From positions 4,960,001 to 5,024,000 of the forward strand of contig NZ_CP107869.1 of NCBI RefSeq assembly GCF_036013645.1: a stretch of 64,000 nt of DNA, written 5' to 3'. Under the pieces are notes generated by a model. That model worked only from the letters and a program-made list of their open reading frames with translations, was not told the DNA's origin and searched no databases. Positions 23,912 through 32,462 of this stretch are shown piece by piece (position 1 is the first letter of the stretch; the number at the start of each line of letters is the position of its first letter). This DNA comes from Streptomyces sp. NBC_00490. GTDB lineage: Bacteria > Actinomycetota > Actinomycetes > Streptomycetales > Streptomycetaceae. A program made the position numbers and the translations under genes.

Positions 23912-24790
23912 ATGCCCGAGTCCTCTTCCGTCACCGTCCTCGGCCTGGGCCCGATGGGCCGCGCGCTGGCCGGTGCCTTCCTGGACGCCGGTCTGCGGAC
24001 CACGGTCTGGAACCGCACCCCGGGCCGGGACCTCGACCTCAAGGAGCGCGGGGCGATCGGCGCCGCCTCGGCCGCCGAAGCGGTCGCCGCGAGCCCGCTG
24101 ACGGTCGTCTGCGTGGTCAACTACGACGCCGCCGACACCTTCCTGCGTACGGGGCCCGTCACCGACGCCCTCAAGGGCCGTACCGTCGTGAACTTCTCCA
24201 GCGACGCCCCCGACCGCGCCCGCCGCACCGCCGACTGGGCCGCCGAGCACGGCATCCGCTACCTGGACGGCGCGATCATGACGCCGATCACGACCATCGG
24301 CACGCCCCACGCCGTCTTCCTGCACAGCGGGCCCGAGGACCTCTACGCCGAGCACCGCCCCGCCCTGGAAGCGCTGGGCGGCACCCACACCCACCTCGGC
24401 GCGGACCCCGGCCGGGCCGCCGCGCATGACATCGCCCTGCTCGACATCTTCTGGACGGCCACCGCGGGCTACGTCCACGCCCTCGCGCTGGCCCGCGCCG
24501 AGGGCATCACCGCCCGCGAACTGGCCCCCTTCGCCCAGGGCATCGGCGCGATCCTGCCGCCGCTGTTCGCCGAGTGGGCGGACGACATCGACGAGGGCAC
24601 CTACTCCGGCGAGGGCAACCCGCTGACCTCGTCGGTCTCCTCGATGACCCACATCGTCCACACCGCCGAGGCGCACGGCATCGACACGGCCGTACTGCGC
24701 GCCGCCGAGGGCCAGGCCCGCCGCGCCGTCGGTCTGGGCCACGGGACGGACGGCATCACCCGGCTGACCGAGCTGCTGGGCCGCCGGTGA
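23912..24790 (+). CDS. NAD(P)-dependent 6-phosphogluconate dehydrogenase/imine reductase-like oxidoreductase
   Basis: A 292-residue oxidoreductase of the beta-hydroxyacid dehydrogenase/imine reductase group. The N-terminal Rossmann motif is VTVLGLGPMGRALAGAF with NRTPGRD after strand 2 (an Arg suggesting NADPH preference). The central interdomain helix starts with AAAHDIALLDIFWTATAGYVHALALA, where imine reductases carry their substrate-contacting Asp/Tyr and classical dehydrogenases have a catalytic Lys; no Lys is seen here, favouring the imine-reductase type. Expression is probably controlled by the divergent HxlR. Confidence 0.88.
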   Translation: MPESSSVTVLGLGPMGRALAGAFLDAGLRTTVWNRTPGRDLDLKERGAIGAASAAEAVAASPLTVVCVVNYDAADTFLRTGPVTDALKGRTVVNFSSDAPDRARRTADWAAEHGIRYLDGAIMTPITTIGTPHAVFLHSGPEDLYAEHRPALEALGGTHTHLGADPGRAAAHDIALLDIFWTATAGYVHALALARAEGITARELAPFAQGIGAILPPLFAEWADDIDEGTYSGEGNPLTSSVSSMTHIVHTAEAHGIDTAVLRAAEGQARRAVGLGHGTDGITRLTELLGRR

Positions 24791-24799
24791 TCCGGTGCG

Positions 24800-25279
24800 C
24801 TACGCCCGCCGGGACGCCAGCCAGTCCGCTACGACCGTGAGGTCCGCGTCGGTGATCCCGTACCGGTGATCGACGCGGTGGAGCAGGGCCGGTGCGGGGT
24901 GGTGGTCCGCCACCCACGCACGGTCCGCCGGCCCGATCTCGTCGTCGACCCAGACGAAGGGCCGCCCGGCCGCCCGGGCGAGGAGGGGCAGCGTCTTCCA
25001 GTGCAGGGCGCCCTGCTCCTCCCCGGCCGGGTCCGGCCAGTCCACGGCCGGCAGCGGGGGCAGCCCGAGCCAGGGGGCGAGGAGGTCGTTGGCGTCCTCC
25101 GTCGCCCAGGTCGTGGCCCATACGAGCTCGCAGCCCAACTCCGTGAGCCGCGGCCCCAGGCCGGGATCGACGCGGGTCAGCAGGGGATGTCCGGCGGCCG
25201 CCGGACCGTCGTAGAGCGGATACGGCCGCGAGGATCCGAACGGCAGGATCGTTCCGTCGATGTCGAGAAAGAGCATCAT
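24800..25279 (-). CDS. HAD-superfamily domain protein
   Basis: A 159-residue single-domain protein starting with the HAD motif I FLDIDGTILPF (nucleophile Asp plus acid/base Asp). Motif II is WATTWAT and the later acidic motif is VWVDDEIG. It lacks a recognisable cap domain, as in small C0-type HAD phosphatases/hydrolases. The substrate is unknown. It converges on the imine reductase gene with a 9-base gap. Two adjacent ATG codons (25279/25276) are possible starts. Confidence 0.85.
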   Translation of the reverse strand: MMLFLDIDGTILPFGSSRPYPLYDGPAAAGHPLLTRVDPGLGPRLTELGCELVWATTWATEDANDLLAPWLGLPPLPAVDWPDPAGEEQGALHWKTLPLLARAAGRPFVWVDDEIGPADRAWVADHHPAPALLHRVDHRYGITDADLTVVADWLASRRA

Positions 25280-25500
25280 CGGCAGCCAGCATGCACCGCC
25301 CGCGCCCGCGTGCGCCGATATTCGGTGGCGCCGTTCATGACCGCGGGACTACCGTCCCTCCCATGACTGCCGGGTTTGCGGCCACGCGCCGCGCGACAGT
25401 TGGGTACCCGGCCTCCGAGTGAGGCCGGTGCGGACCAGAGGTCCGCCTCCTTCTCTTCGCCCTCGCCTCCCGGAGACCAGCGACGAAGAGAAAGAAGAGA

Positions 25501-26340
25501 ATGCCCAACGACTTCAACCAGCCGATCATCGACGAGTTCCGAGCCAACAACGGCCGCGTCGGCGGCATGTTCGAAGGTGCCCGGCTGCTCCTGCTGACCA
25601 CGACCGGCGCCCGCACCGGCACCCCGCACACCACCCCCCTCGGCTACCTCCCCGACGGCGGCGACCGCGTCCTGGTCATCGCCTCCGCGGGCGGTTCCCC
25701 CAGACACCCGGCCTGGTATCACAACCTCCGCGCGAACCCCCAAGTCACCGTCGAGAGCGGCGCGTTCACCTACGAGGCCCGGGCCGTCGTCCTGGAGGGC
25801 GAGGAACGGGACCGGTCGTTCGCGCGGGCGGTGGAGACGGAGCCGGGCTGGGCGGCGTACCAGGAGAAGGCCGGCGACCGGGTGATCCCGATCGTCGCCC
25901 TGTACGAGAACGCGGCACCCGGCCCGCCGAACATCCGGGCCGGCTCCATGGGCGAGGCCATCAAGCTCGTCCACGACAACTTCCGCCACGAACTCGCCCT
26001 GATCCGCGAGGAGATGCGCAAGAACACCGGCTCGACCCTCGGCGCCCAGCTCCGCGTCAACTGCCTCACCTTCTGCCAGGGCATCCACAACCACCACGTC
26101 GGCGAGGACATGGGCCTGTTCCCCTTCCTCGCCGACCGGCACCCCGAAGCCGCCCCCGTGCTGGCCCGCCTGGGCGAGGAGCACGAGCGGATCGCCGCGC
26201 TGGTGGAGGAGCTGAAGCAGGTGGTGTGGACGGCGACCGAGCCCGCCACGGCCCAGGCGGAGGTCGAACGGCTCGCGGCCGAACTGGAGGCCCATCTGAC
26301 CTACGAGGAGGAGCAGTTGATCCCGCTGCTGGGCGGCTGA
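25501..26340 (+). CDS. F420-type nitroreductase (DDN family) fused to hemerythrin-like HHE domain
   Basis: A 279-residue fusion. Residues ~1-135 form a split-barrel deazaflavin (F420)-dependent nitroreductase/quinone reductase domain (LLLLTTTGARTGTPHTTPLG, HPAWYHNLRANPQVTVE). Residues ~150-279 form a hemerythrin-like four-helix bundle with the expected metal ligands (VHDNFRHELAL, GIHNHHVGED, EEHERI, LTYEEEQLIPLL). The joint suggests coupling of F420H2 oxidation with a di-iron oxygen, NO or redox sensor; that is inference. No partner reductase is adjacent. Confidence 0.9.
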   Translation: MPNDFNQPIIDEFRANNGRVGGMFEGARLLLLTTTGARTGTPHTTPLGYLPDGGDRVLVIASAGGSPRHPAWYHNLRANPQVTVESGAFTYEARAVVLEGEERDRSFARAVETEPGWAAYQEKAGDRVIPIVALYENAAPGPPNIRAGSMGEAIKLVHDNFRHELALIREEMRKNTGSTLGAQLRVNCLTFCQGIHNHHVGEDMGLFPFLADRHPEAAPVLARLGEEHERIAALVEELKQVVWTATEPATAQAEVERLAAELEAHLTYEEEQLIPLLGG

Positions 26341-26370
26341 GGCCCTTTCCCAGCGGTCAGCAGCCGTCCG

Positions 26371-28392
26371 TCACAGGGGCAGCGGCCGTCCGTGCACCAC
26401 CTCGAGCCCCGACACCGCCCGCGTGAGCACCACGTACAGCCGGTGCAGCCCCCGCTCCTCCGCCTCGGCGATCGCCGCGGGCTCGACGGCGACGACATGG
26501 TCGTACTCGAGCCCCTTGACCAGCGTCGCCGGTACGAGGGTCACGCGGGCGCCCAGGTCGTCGGGGCCCGCGGTGTCGAGGCCCGCGGCATGGAGGGCCG
26601 CTCGCACCCGGGGCACGTCCGCGTCGGCGGCGACGACCCCGATCGACCCCTCCCTCAGGAGCGCGTCGCGCACGGCGGCCACGACCGCGCCGGGCACGTC
26701 GTCCCCGGCGTCCCGGATCCGCAACTCCCCGTCCCGGCGCAGGGATCGCGAGGCCGGGACATCGACGTCCAGCCGCTCCAGAAGCCGGTTGGCCAGCCCT
26801 ACGACGGCCTCGGGCACACGGAATCCGGTGGTGAGCGGCACGACGGCGGCGTCCGGGCGGCCGAGGTGTGCGAGCTGCTCGGACCAGGTCCGCGCCGCCC
26901 ACGGCGTGGTGCCCTGCGCCAGGTCCCCCAGCACGGTCAGCGACCCGAAGGAGGCCCGCCGGGCGATGGCCCGGCACTCCATCGGGGAGAGGTCCTGGGC
27001 CTCGTCGACCACGACATGGCCGTAGGCCTCGGGATGTTCGATCAGCCCGTCGGCCTCGTCGAGGAGCACGAGGTCGGCGGCCGACCAGCGAGCCGACTTC
27101 CACGACCGCGGCGGCTTGCCCCACAGCAGCGCCTTCTGCTCCTCGGCGTCCAGCACCCCGTCCGCGGCCCGCTCCAACACCCGCGGGTCCGTGAGGAGTT
27201 CGGCGACGACCTCCTCCGGCCGCACCCGGGGCCACACGGCGTCGACGTACGCGCTGATCGCCCGCGCCCGCTCGATCCTGCGCACCCAGGAGTTCGGCAC
27301 CGGCCCCTCGCGCCGCTCGGCCTGCGCCCGGACGTACGCCACGACGCGCGCCCGGACCCGCTCCCGCCCGACACCGTACGGCGGCTCCTCGGCCCGCACC
27401 CCCGCCACGATCCGCACCAGCTCACCGGCCGGCACCCGCCACCGGTACGACCCGTCGGGAATCGCCAGCCCCTCGACGACCTCCGCGGACACCCGCGCGT
27501 ACAGCGCCCGCCGCAGCACCTCCGCCATCCGCCCGTCGTGCTTGACGGCGGCGGCCCGCCCGTCGTCCGCCCCCCTGACCGGATGCCGCGCGATCTCCTC
27601 CTGGAGGGTGGCCTGCCGTACGCCGGTCTCGCCCAGCGCGGGCAGCACCTGGGAGATGTACGCCAGGAAGGTGCGGTTGGGACCGAGGATCAGCATGCCG
27701 CCGCGGCGGATGCGCTGCGGGTGGGTGTAGAGCAGATACGCGGCCCGGTGCAGCCCGACGGCGGTCTTGCCGGTGCCCGGGGCGCCCTGCACACACACGG
27801 AGGCGCGCAGATCTCCTCGTACGAGATCGTCCTGCTCGGGCTGGATGGTCGCGGCGATGTCCCGCATGGGCCCGACGCGGGGCCGCTCGATCTCCCGCAG
27901 CACGATGTCCCCGACCCGGTCCTCACCCTCTTCGAGATGCTCGTCCTCCAGCCCGGTGAGGTCGGCGGAGTCCCCCCGGCTGCCCGGCGCCCACCCGAAC
28001 CGCCGCCGTACGGCGACGCCCTGCGGGTCGCGTGCGCCGGCCTGGTAGAAGGCGCGCGAGACGGGGGCGCGCCAGTCGACGACGAGGGGTGGGGCGGCGG
28101 GGTGCTCGCTGATCCGCAGCCGCCCGATGTGCAGCGTCTGCCGGTCATCGGAGGAGTCCAGCCGACCGAAGAACAACGGCCCCTCGGGCAGCTCCCGCAT
28201 CTCCTTGGCCCGGCTGCGCAGCCGGTACCCGAGCACTTCGGCGTCGGCACCGGAGGCGGAGACGTCCTCGCCGGTGACGACGTGTTCCTGGGCACCGTCG
28301 ACCATGGCGGCGAGGGCGGCGCGGCAGGTGTCGTGGTGGGCGCGTTCGAGGTGGAGGGCGTGCTGGAGTCGGTCGGGGTCGGGTGACGTCAT
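26371..28392 (-). CDS. HelD-like UvrD/Rep superfamily helicase
   Basis: A 673-residue ATPase related to HelD, which removes stalled RNA polymerase. It has an N-terminal coiled region (HLERAHHDTCRAAL), the Walker A site CVQGAPGTGKTAVGLHRAAYLL, the Walker B site VVVDEAQDLS, and late helicase motifs GFRVPEAVV, VKGLEYDHVV and LYVVLTRAVSGLEV. Class II actinobacterial HelD proteins include HelR, which protects polymerase from rifamycins; whether this is such a member cannot be told by eye. The GTG/ATG-type start at 28392 gives MTSPDPDRLQHAL. A TetR gene lies 55 bases upstream on the same strand. Confidence 0.9.
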   Translation of the reverse strand: MTSPDPDRLQHALHLERAHHDTCRAALAAMVDGAQEHVVTGEDVSASGADAEVLGYRLRSRAKEMRELPEGPLFFGRLDSSDDRQTLHIGRLRISEHPAAPPLVVDWRAPVSRAFYQAGARDPQGVAVRRRFGWAPGSRGDSADLTGLEDEHLEEGEDRVGDIVLREIERPRVGPMRDIAATIQPEQDDLVRGDLRASVCVQGAPGTGKTAVGLHRAAYLLYTHPQRIRRGGMLILGPNRTFLAYISQVLPALGETGVRQATLQEEIARHPVRGADDGRAAAVKHDGRMAEVLRRALYARVSAEVVEGLAIPDGSYRWRVPAGELVRIVAGVRAEEPPYGVGRERVRARVVAYVRAQAERREGPVPNSWVRRIERARAISAYVDAVWPRVRPEEVVAELLTDPRVLERAADGVLDAEEQKALLWGKPPRSWKSARWSAADLVLLDEADGLIEHPEAYGHVVVDEAQDLSPMECRAIARRASFGSLTVLGDLAQGTTPWAARTWSEQLAHLGRPDAAVVPLTTGFRVPEAVVGLANRLLERLDVDVPASRSLRRDGELRIRDAGDDVPGAVVAAVRDALLREGSIGVVAADADVPRVRAALHAAGLDTAGPDDLGARVTLVPATLVKGLEYDHVVAVEPAAIAEAEERGLHRLYVVLTRAVSGLEVVHGRPLPL

Positions 28393-28447
28393 ACGGTCGA
28401 GCCTACCGAAATAACGTAACCGAGTTAAATTTTTTACCCAGCCTCGC

Positions 28448-29062
28448 CTACGCCAGCTGCGGCAGCCCCGCCGCCAGCCGATCAAAGGCCCGCTCGGCGG
28501 CGGCAACGGCATCCGCCCTTACGACGCCCACATCCTCGCCACCAGTGACCCGCCGCCAGTTCTCCTGAGCCAGCACCCTCCGCACCGCGACGATCTGCCC
28601 GGCGGCGAGCCGTGCGTCCAGATCACCACCGAGAGCCTCGGCGAGGGCCTCCTCGGAGCGTTCGAGGTGGGCGTACATACGGGCGACGAGGGCCGGGGTG
28701 CCGTAGAGCAGGTCGTAGAAGGCGAGCACGGCGGGATGATCACTGAGCCCGGTGATGGGATCCGCCCGCTCGATCCCGTCGAGAAAGTCCCGCCGGAGAG
28801 CGACGAGCGGCGGCACATCATCCGAGGCTTCCGCCACGACCCGCGCGGCCTCGTCCTCGTGATCGGCGATGCGGTGGAAGACGAGGTCTTCCTTGGTCGG
28901 GAAGTACCGGAAGAGCGTCGGCTTGGAGATCTCGGCTGCGGCGGCGATCTCTGCTACGGGGACTGCGTCGTAGCCCTTTTCCAGGAAGAGGCGGATCGCG
29001 GTTTCGGAGAGGGTCTCGTACATCCGCTGCTTCTTGCGTTCGCGCAGGCCGGGGGTGGTCAT
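28448..29062 (-). CDS. TetR family transcriptional regulator
   Basis: A 204-residue regulator whose N-terminal HTH is clear (YETLSETAIRLFLEKGYDAV... EISKPTLFRYFPTKEDLV). The C-terminal domain is helical and unclassified. It is co-directional with, and upstream of, the HelD-like gene; the 55-base gap contains an AT-rich stretch with TAAC-CGA-GTTA, a small inverted repeat that could be its operator and the HelD promoter. Upstream, a 33-base gap separates it from the end of the membrane-anchored gene at 29096. Confidence 0.9.
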   Translation of the reverse strand: MTTPGLRERKKQRMYETLSETAIRLFLEKGYDAVPVAEIAAAAEISKPTLFRYFPTKEDLVFHRIADHEDEAARVVAEASDDVPPLVALRRDFLDGIERADPITGLSDHPAVLAFYDLLYGTPALVARMYAHLERSEEALAEALGGDLDARLAAGQIVAVRRVLAQENWRRVTGGEDVGVVRADAVAAAERAFDRLAAGLPQLA

Positions 29063-29095
29063 GGGACGAGCGTAGAGGCCGGAGGGGAGCCTCGG

Positions 29096-30007
29096 TCACT
29101 GTGTCGGGGCCGGAGCCGGGACAGGTGCCGGGCCTCGTCGCCAACTCGGCTGTAGCGAGAGGTTCCACAGGTCGTCCAGATGCTTGCTCCACGTGGCGAC
29201 GATGGCCCGGGCGTCGTCGCCCGCACCCCGGGACCAGACGCTGAGGTCAGTGCGGTAGCCCTTGGGGTCGTAGAACTCGGGGCCGCCGCTGCGGAGCATG
29301 CTGCGGGCCGACACGTTGTAGAGGCCGTGCAGAACTTGCTCGCGGTTGAAGATGCAGACCTTCTCTCGGGGGATGCCCGGGTAGACCCGGTACTCGCACT
29401 CCGCGCTCACCCTGCCCAGCGCGTTGAGGCGGTCCTCAAGGCCTGACAGGGTCTCGTCGTACTCCTTGCACTTCTCTTGCAGGCGCTCGCGGAATTCGGG
29501 GTCGTCCAGCGGTGCGCCTTCCTCGCCCACGCGCGACGGCACGGTCATCGACTGTCCGAAGTCCGGTATCAGCACCCTGACCGACACATGCCGGGTCGGG
29601 CCGGGGTCTTCGAGAAGCCCTTCAAGGCGGTGGAAGAGTTCGTTGCAGAGGGTCTCCCCGGTGTAACCGAGGAAGTGGATCTCCACCTCCCGGGACCGGA
29701 ACGCCTCGGTCACGAAGGTCCCCAGCTCCCGCGACTCGACCTGGACCCGTGGCGGCTGCCGGAGCGTCAGGGCCAGGTCCTTGAGCGTGTCGTACAGGAC
29801 ATAGCCGACGAGACTGAGCAGGGCGCCGCCGAGGAACGCCTTGTCCTCCAGGGCGTCGCCGACCGGGCGTACGAACTGGGCGGTCAGACCGGTGACGAAG
29901 ATCGTCATCAGCAGGACACGGATGACGATCGGTTCGTAACGGGCCTGGAAACGCCTCCAGTGCTCGCCCACGCCACCGTCGGCGGGCGGCCTTCCTCCTG
30001 CGGGCAT
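29096..30007 (-). CDS. Membrane-anchored protein with a DevA-like C-terminal domain
   Basis: A 303-residue protein with two membrane helices near the N-terminus (about 28-45 and 60-78) and a cytosolic C-terminal domain. That domain follows the same plan as the C-terminal domains of the three GntR regulators nearby: an opening T-x-ETL strand/helix (FLGYTGETLCNELF), R-V-L-I/L-P (VSVRVLIPDF), a K-x-x-x-x-N-x-E-x-V-L-x-G-x-Y core (EKVCIFNREQVLHGLYN), and a C-terminal W-x-x-x-L-x-x-L-W helix (WSKHLDDLWNLS). No HKD catalytic motif is present. I infer a membrane-tethered sensor related to DevA-type regulators. It follows the double-kinase gene with a 44-base gap. Confidence 0.75.
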   Translation of the reverse strand: MPAGGRPPADGGVGEHWRRFQARYEPIVIRVLLMTIFVTGLTAQFVRPVGDALEDKAFLGGALLSLVGYVLYDTLKDLALTLRQPPRVQVESRELGTFVTEAFRSREVEIHFLGYTGETLCNELFHRLEGLLEDPGPTRHVSVRVLIPDFGQSMTVPSRVGEEGAPLDDPEFRERLQEKCKEYDETLSGLEDRLNALGRVSAECEYRVYPGIPREKVCIFNREQVLHGLYNVSARSMLRSGGPEFYDPKGYRTDLSVWSRGAGDDARAIVATWSKHLDDLWNLSLQPSWRRGPAPVPAPAPTQ

Positions 30008-30051
30008 CCCTGGCCCCTTCCCCCGCGCGTAACGAAGGGCCCGACGGCAGT

Positions 30052-32283
30052 TCAGACGTCCGCGGACACCCCAGCTGTCTGTGCCTCTCCATCGTCGCGG
30101 CGCATGAACGCGCGGGCAAGGTAGGGGTTTGCGGGCCTCGTCGGTCGGCCCGGCAGGCCCAGTGCGGCTGTGGCGTCGGCCAGGGTCCTGGAGTAAGTGT
30201 CCACCGCCCGCCGGACGTTGGGAGCCTCAAGGCTGTCCGCCGTGACCAAGCGGTCCAGGTCCACGTAGGCCGAGCGGACGATCTCCATCCAGCGGTACAC
30301 GTGCCAGTCGTCGGCCCAGCCCTTGGTGCACTCTTCCGGAAGCGAACGGGACCAACGACGGAACATCCGTTCGCGGATCTCGGAGCTCGTCGGGGTGAGA
30401 CGCATATGGCGGACCAGGTCGTACAGCGGGTCGCCGATCATCGCCATCTCCCAGTCGATGAGCGTCAGACCTCCGTCCGCCCGGCGCACCAGGTTCCAGG
30501 GGTTGAGGTCACCGTGCAGGAGCGCCGGCCGACGCAGGACCACGACATGGCGCCCGAGGATCTCCATCAGCCGGTGACTGCTGGGCAGCCCCAGCTCGCG
30601 TGCCACCTCCAGAGTCGCTTTGGGAAGGTCGTCCACCATGCGGACCAGCTCGTACTGCAGCTCCCAGTAGAAGTCCTGGTCGTGTATCGATTCGAGCTGC
30701 GTGTAGTCGACTTTGCTCAGCTCACAGAGCTGGGCCACGAGATCATCCGCCTCCTGCGGGCGCAAGCCGTTCTCAGGGTGGCGCGGAGGCGTGACCCCGT
30801 CCGTCGACCCCTCGTAGGAGTGGATGGTGAACGGTTCGTCCAGACCGCTGGTGCCCAGCGCCAGCACACGGGGCGCACGGACGGCGACACGGGAACGCTC
30901 GATCGCCCTGAGCACGGCGTGCTCATTGAGGAACCGACGTTCCCGCGGGTTCGCCGCGCCCACCTTCCGGCGGACCATCACCGGAAAGGGGACCCCCGGA
31001 ACCTCGACCGCGGTATTGAGATGCGCCGTTCCCTTGAACACACGGTCCGCCGAGGCGGCGCCCTCCAGGAACAGCGCCTGGCTGACTGCCTCGGCGGGAA
31101 ACTCCGGATGCGGTGGGACCCGAGGATCGTGCTTCCAGCCGACCGGGACGATGGGGCGCTCCTGGCCGGTCTGCCCGCCATGGGACTCGTTCCACCGGAA
31201 GAGCACGCGCTCGATCTCGCTCTTGTCCGGCACCTTCTTCAGGCGCAACGGTTCCTCGGCCACCTGCAGAGCCTGGTGCACCGCGTTGGTCGCCGCGTCC
31301 AAGTCCCGCTGCTGGCCGGAGGAGCCGGCGAGCGAGGTCGCGGCGCGCATCACGTCCGGGTAGACCGACTGGGCCCGCTCGAAGGCGAGGTAGTGCTGCA
31401 GGTCCCGGTCGAGTCCCTCGACGGCACTGCTGTTGCGTCGGTCCATGGTTTCACGCCATGCCCCGATCACCGCCTGCCACTGGTCGGTCGGATATTGCAT
31501 CCGGATCAGGTGCGTGGCGAGGTCGTGCAGCGGATCGCCGTACGACGCCAGTTCCCAGTCGACGCAGATCAGGGGCGGGTCACCGTGGTAGGAGACGATG
31601 ACGTTGTCCCGGTGAAGATCCGTGTGCAGGAGACTGAAGGGCCGTCTGATCAACGGCGGCACCCGCTCGGCAAACTGCGTCATGGCGTCTTCCGGGATGC
31701 CCAGCATGGCGAACAGACCGCCGAACCTTCCCCAGTTCCGCCGGCGGATCTGTTCCTCCGCCGCGGCGGCGAGGGTCCGCAGATAGGCCTTGCTGTTCTT
31801 GCTGGAACGCGGCCAGAACAAGGGCAGCGGTGGCAGCTGCTGCCTCGGGACCTGCGCCATGTCCGCAAACAGCCCCGCGAGAGCGGACACCAGATCGGAA
31901 TCGACTCGCTTGCCGTTCGGGCAGATGCTCGAGAGCGGTACTCCCTCCACATAGCTGAGGATGGTCATGTCCTCGCGCTTGACCAGGCACTGTGGCACCT
32001 GGGGGAGATAGCGGCGAATGCTGTTGAGGACAGCCCCCTCGTCCTCCCAGGTCCTGATGACCACGGGCAGCACGGAAGGGATCGGCAGCCGCACGGTGAC
32101 GGGCTGGCCCTCCTCGACACCGACCAGGTTGGAGTAGCCGGTCAAGGGCCGCACCATGTAGTTGAGGTTGTGGTGTCCGCGCCCGAACGACCCCAAGGCC
32201 CGCGCATACCGCTGGAACTTCGCGTACTCGGCATCCGCCGCCCTGGGCAGAGCGCGGATACCGGGCAATGGCGGAACGCCCAC
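30052..32283 (-). CDS. Double aminoglycoside-phosphotransferase-fold kinase
   Basis: A 743-residue protein with two consecutive APH/choline-kinase-type domains. Domain 1 has catalytic loop LLHTDLHRDNVIV and the metal Asp in ICVDWELASYGDP; domain 2 has LLHGDLNPWNLV and LTLIDWEMAMIGDP. Both look catalytically intact. Substrates of this fold are small alcohols or sugars; no drug target is implied. The GTG at 32283 is preferred because AGGAG lies 7 bases upstream; an in-frame GTG at 32346 would add 21 residues. It sits between the DevA-like membrane protein and a GntR regulator on the same strand. Confidence 0.85.
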   Translation of the reverse strand: MGVPPLPGIRALPRAADAEYAKFQRYARALGSFGRGHHNLNYMVRPLTGYSNLVGVEEGQPVTVRLPIPSVLPVVIRTWEDEGAVLNSIRRYLPQVPQCLVKREDMTILSYVEGVPLSSICPNGKRVDSDLVSALAGLFADMAQVPRQQLPPLPLFWPRSSKNSKAYLRTLAAAAEEQIRRRNWGRFGGLFAMLGIPEDAMTQFAERVPPLIRRPFSLLHTDLHRDNVIVSYHGDPPLICVDWELASYGDPLHDLATHLIRMQYPTDQWQAVIGAWRETMDRRNSSAVEGLDRDLQHYLAFERAQSVYPDVMRAATSLAGSSGQQRDLDAATNAVHQALQVAEEPLRLKKVPDKSEIERVLFRWNESHGGQTGQERPIVPVGWKHDPRVPPHPEFPAEAVSQALFLEGAASADRVFKGTAHLNTAVEVPGVPFPVMVRRKVGAANPRERRFLNEHAVLRAIERSRVAVRAPRVLALGTSGLDEPFTIHSYEGSTDGVTPPRHPENGLRPQEADDLVAQLCELSKVDYTQLESIHDQDFYWELQYELVRMVDDLPKATLEVARELGLPSSHRLMEILGRHVVVLRRPALLHGDLNPWNLVRRADGGLTLIDWEMAMIGDPLYDLVRHMRLTPTSSEIRERMFRRWSRSLPEECTKGWADDWHVYRWMEIVRSAYVDLDRLVTADSLEAPNVRRAVDTYSRTLADATAALGLPGRPTRPANPYLARAFMRRDDGEAQTAGVSADV

Positions 32284-32462
32284 GGGCCACTCCTGAATGA
32301 CTGTGCGTCGCCTGCGATGTTCATGCGCCGCAAGAGAAGTGAGCACACACTAGTGCTCGTCTTCTTACACGGTTCAGCGGACTCCGGCATTCGATACCGA
32401 CTTGAGAGAGATACCACCCGTCAGCGGCACGCAGTTCGAAGTTCACCGGATTACGGATGGAC

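Noticed and set aside
26392..28386. 664-codon plus-strand frame opposite the helicase
   Set aside because: Antisense to the HelD-like gene, without any recognisable domain.
29096..30007. Phospholipase D activity for the membrane-anchored protein
   Set aside because: The domain has the general layout of such folds, but no HxK motifs are present; enzyme activity is not claimed.
30052..32283. Aminoglycoside resistance function for the double kinase
   Set aside because: The APH fold is used for many small molecules and the neighbours are developmental regulators; no resistance context.
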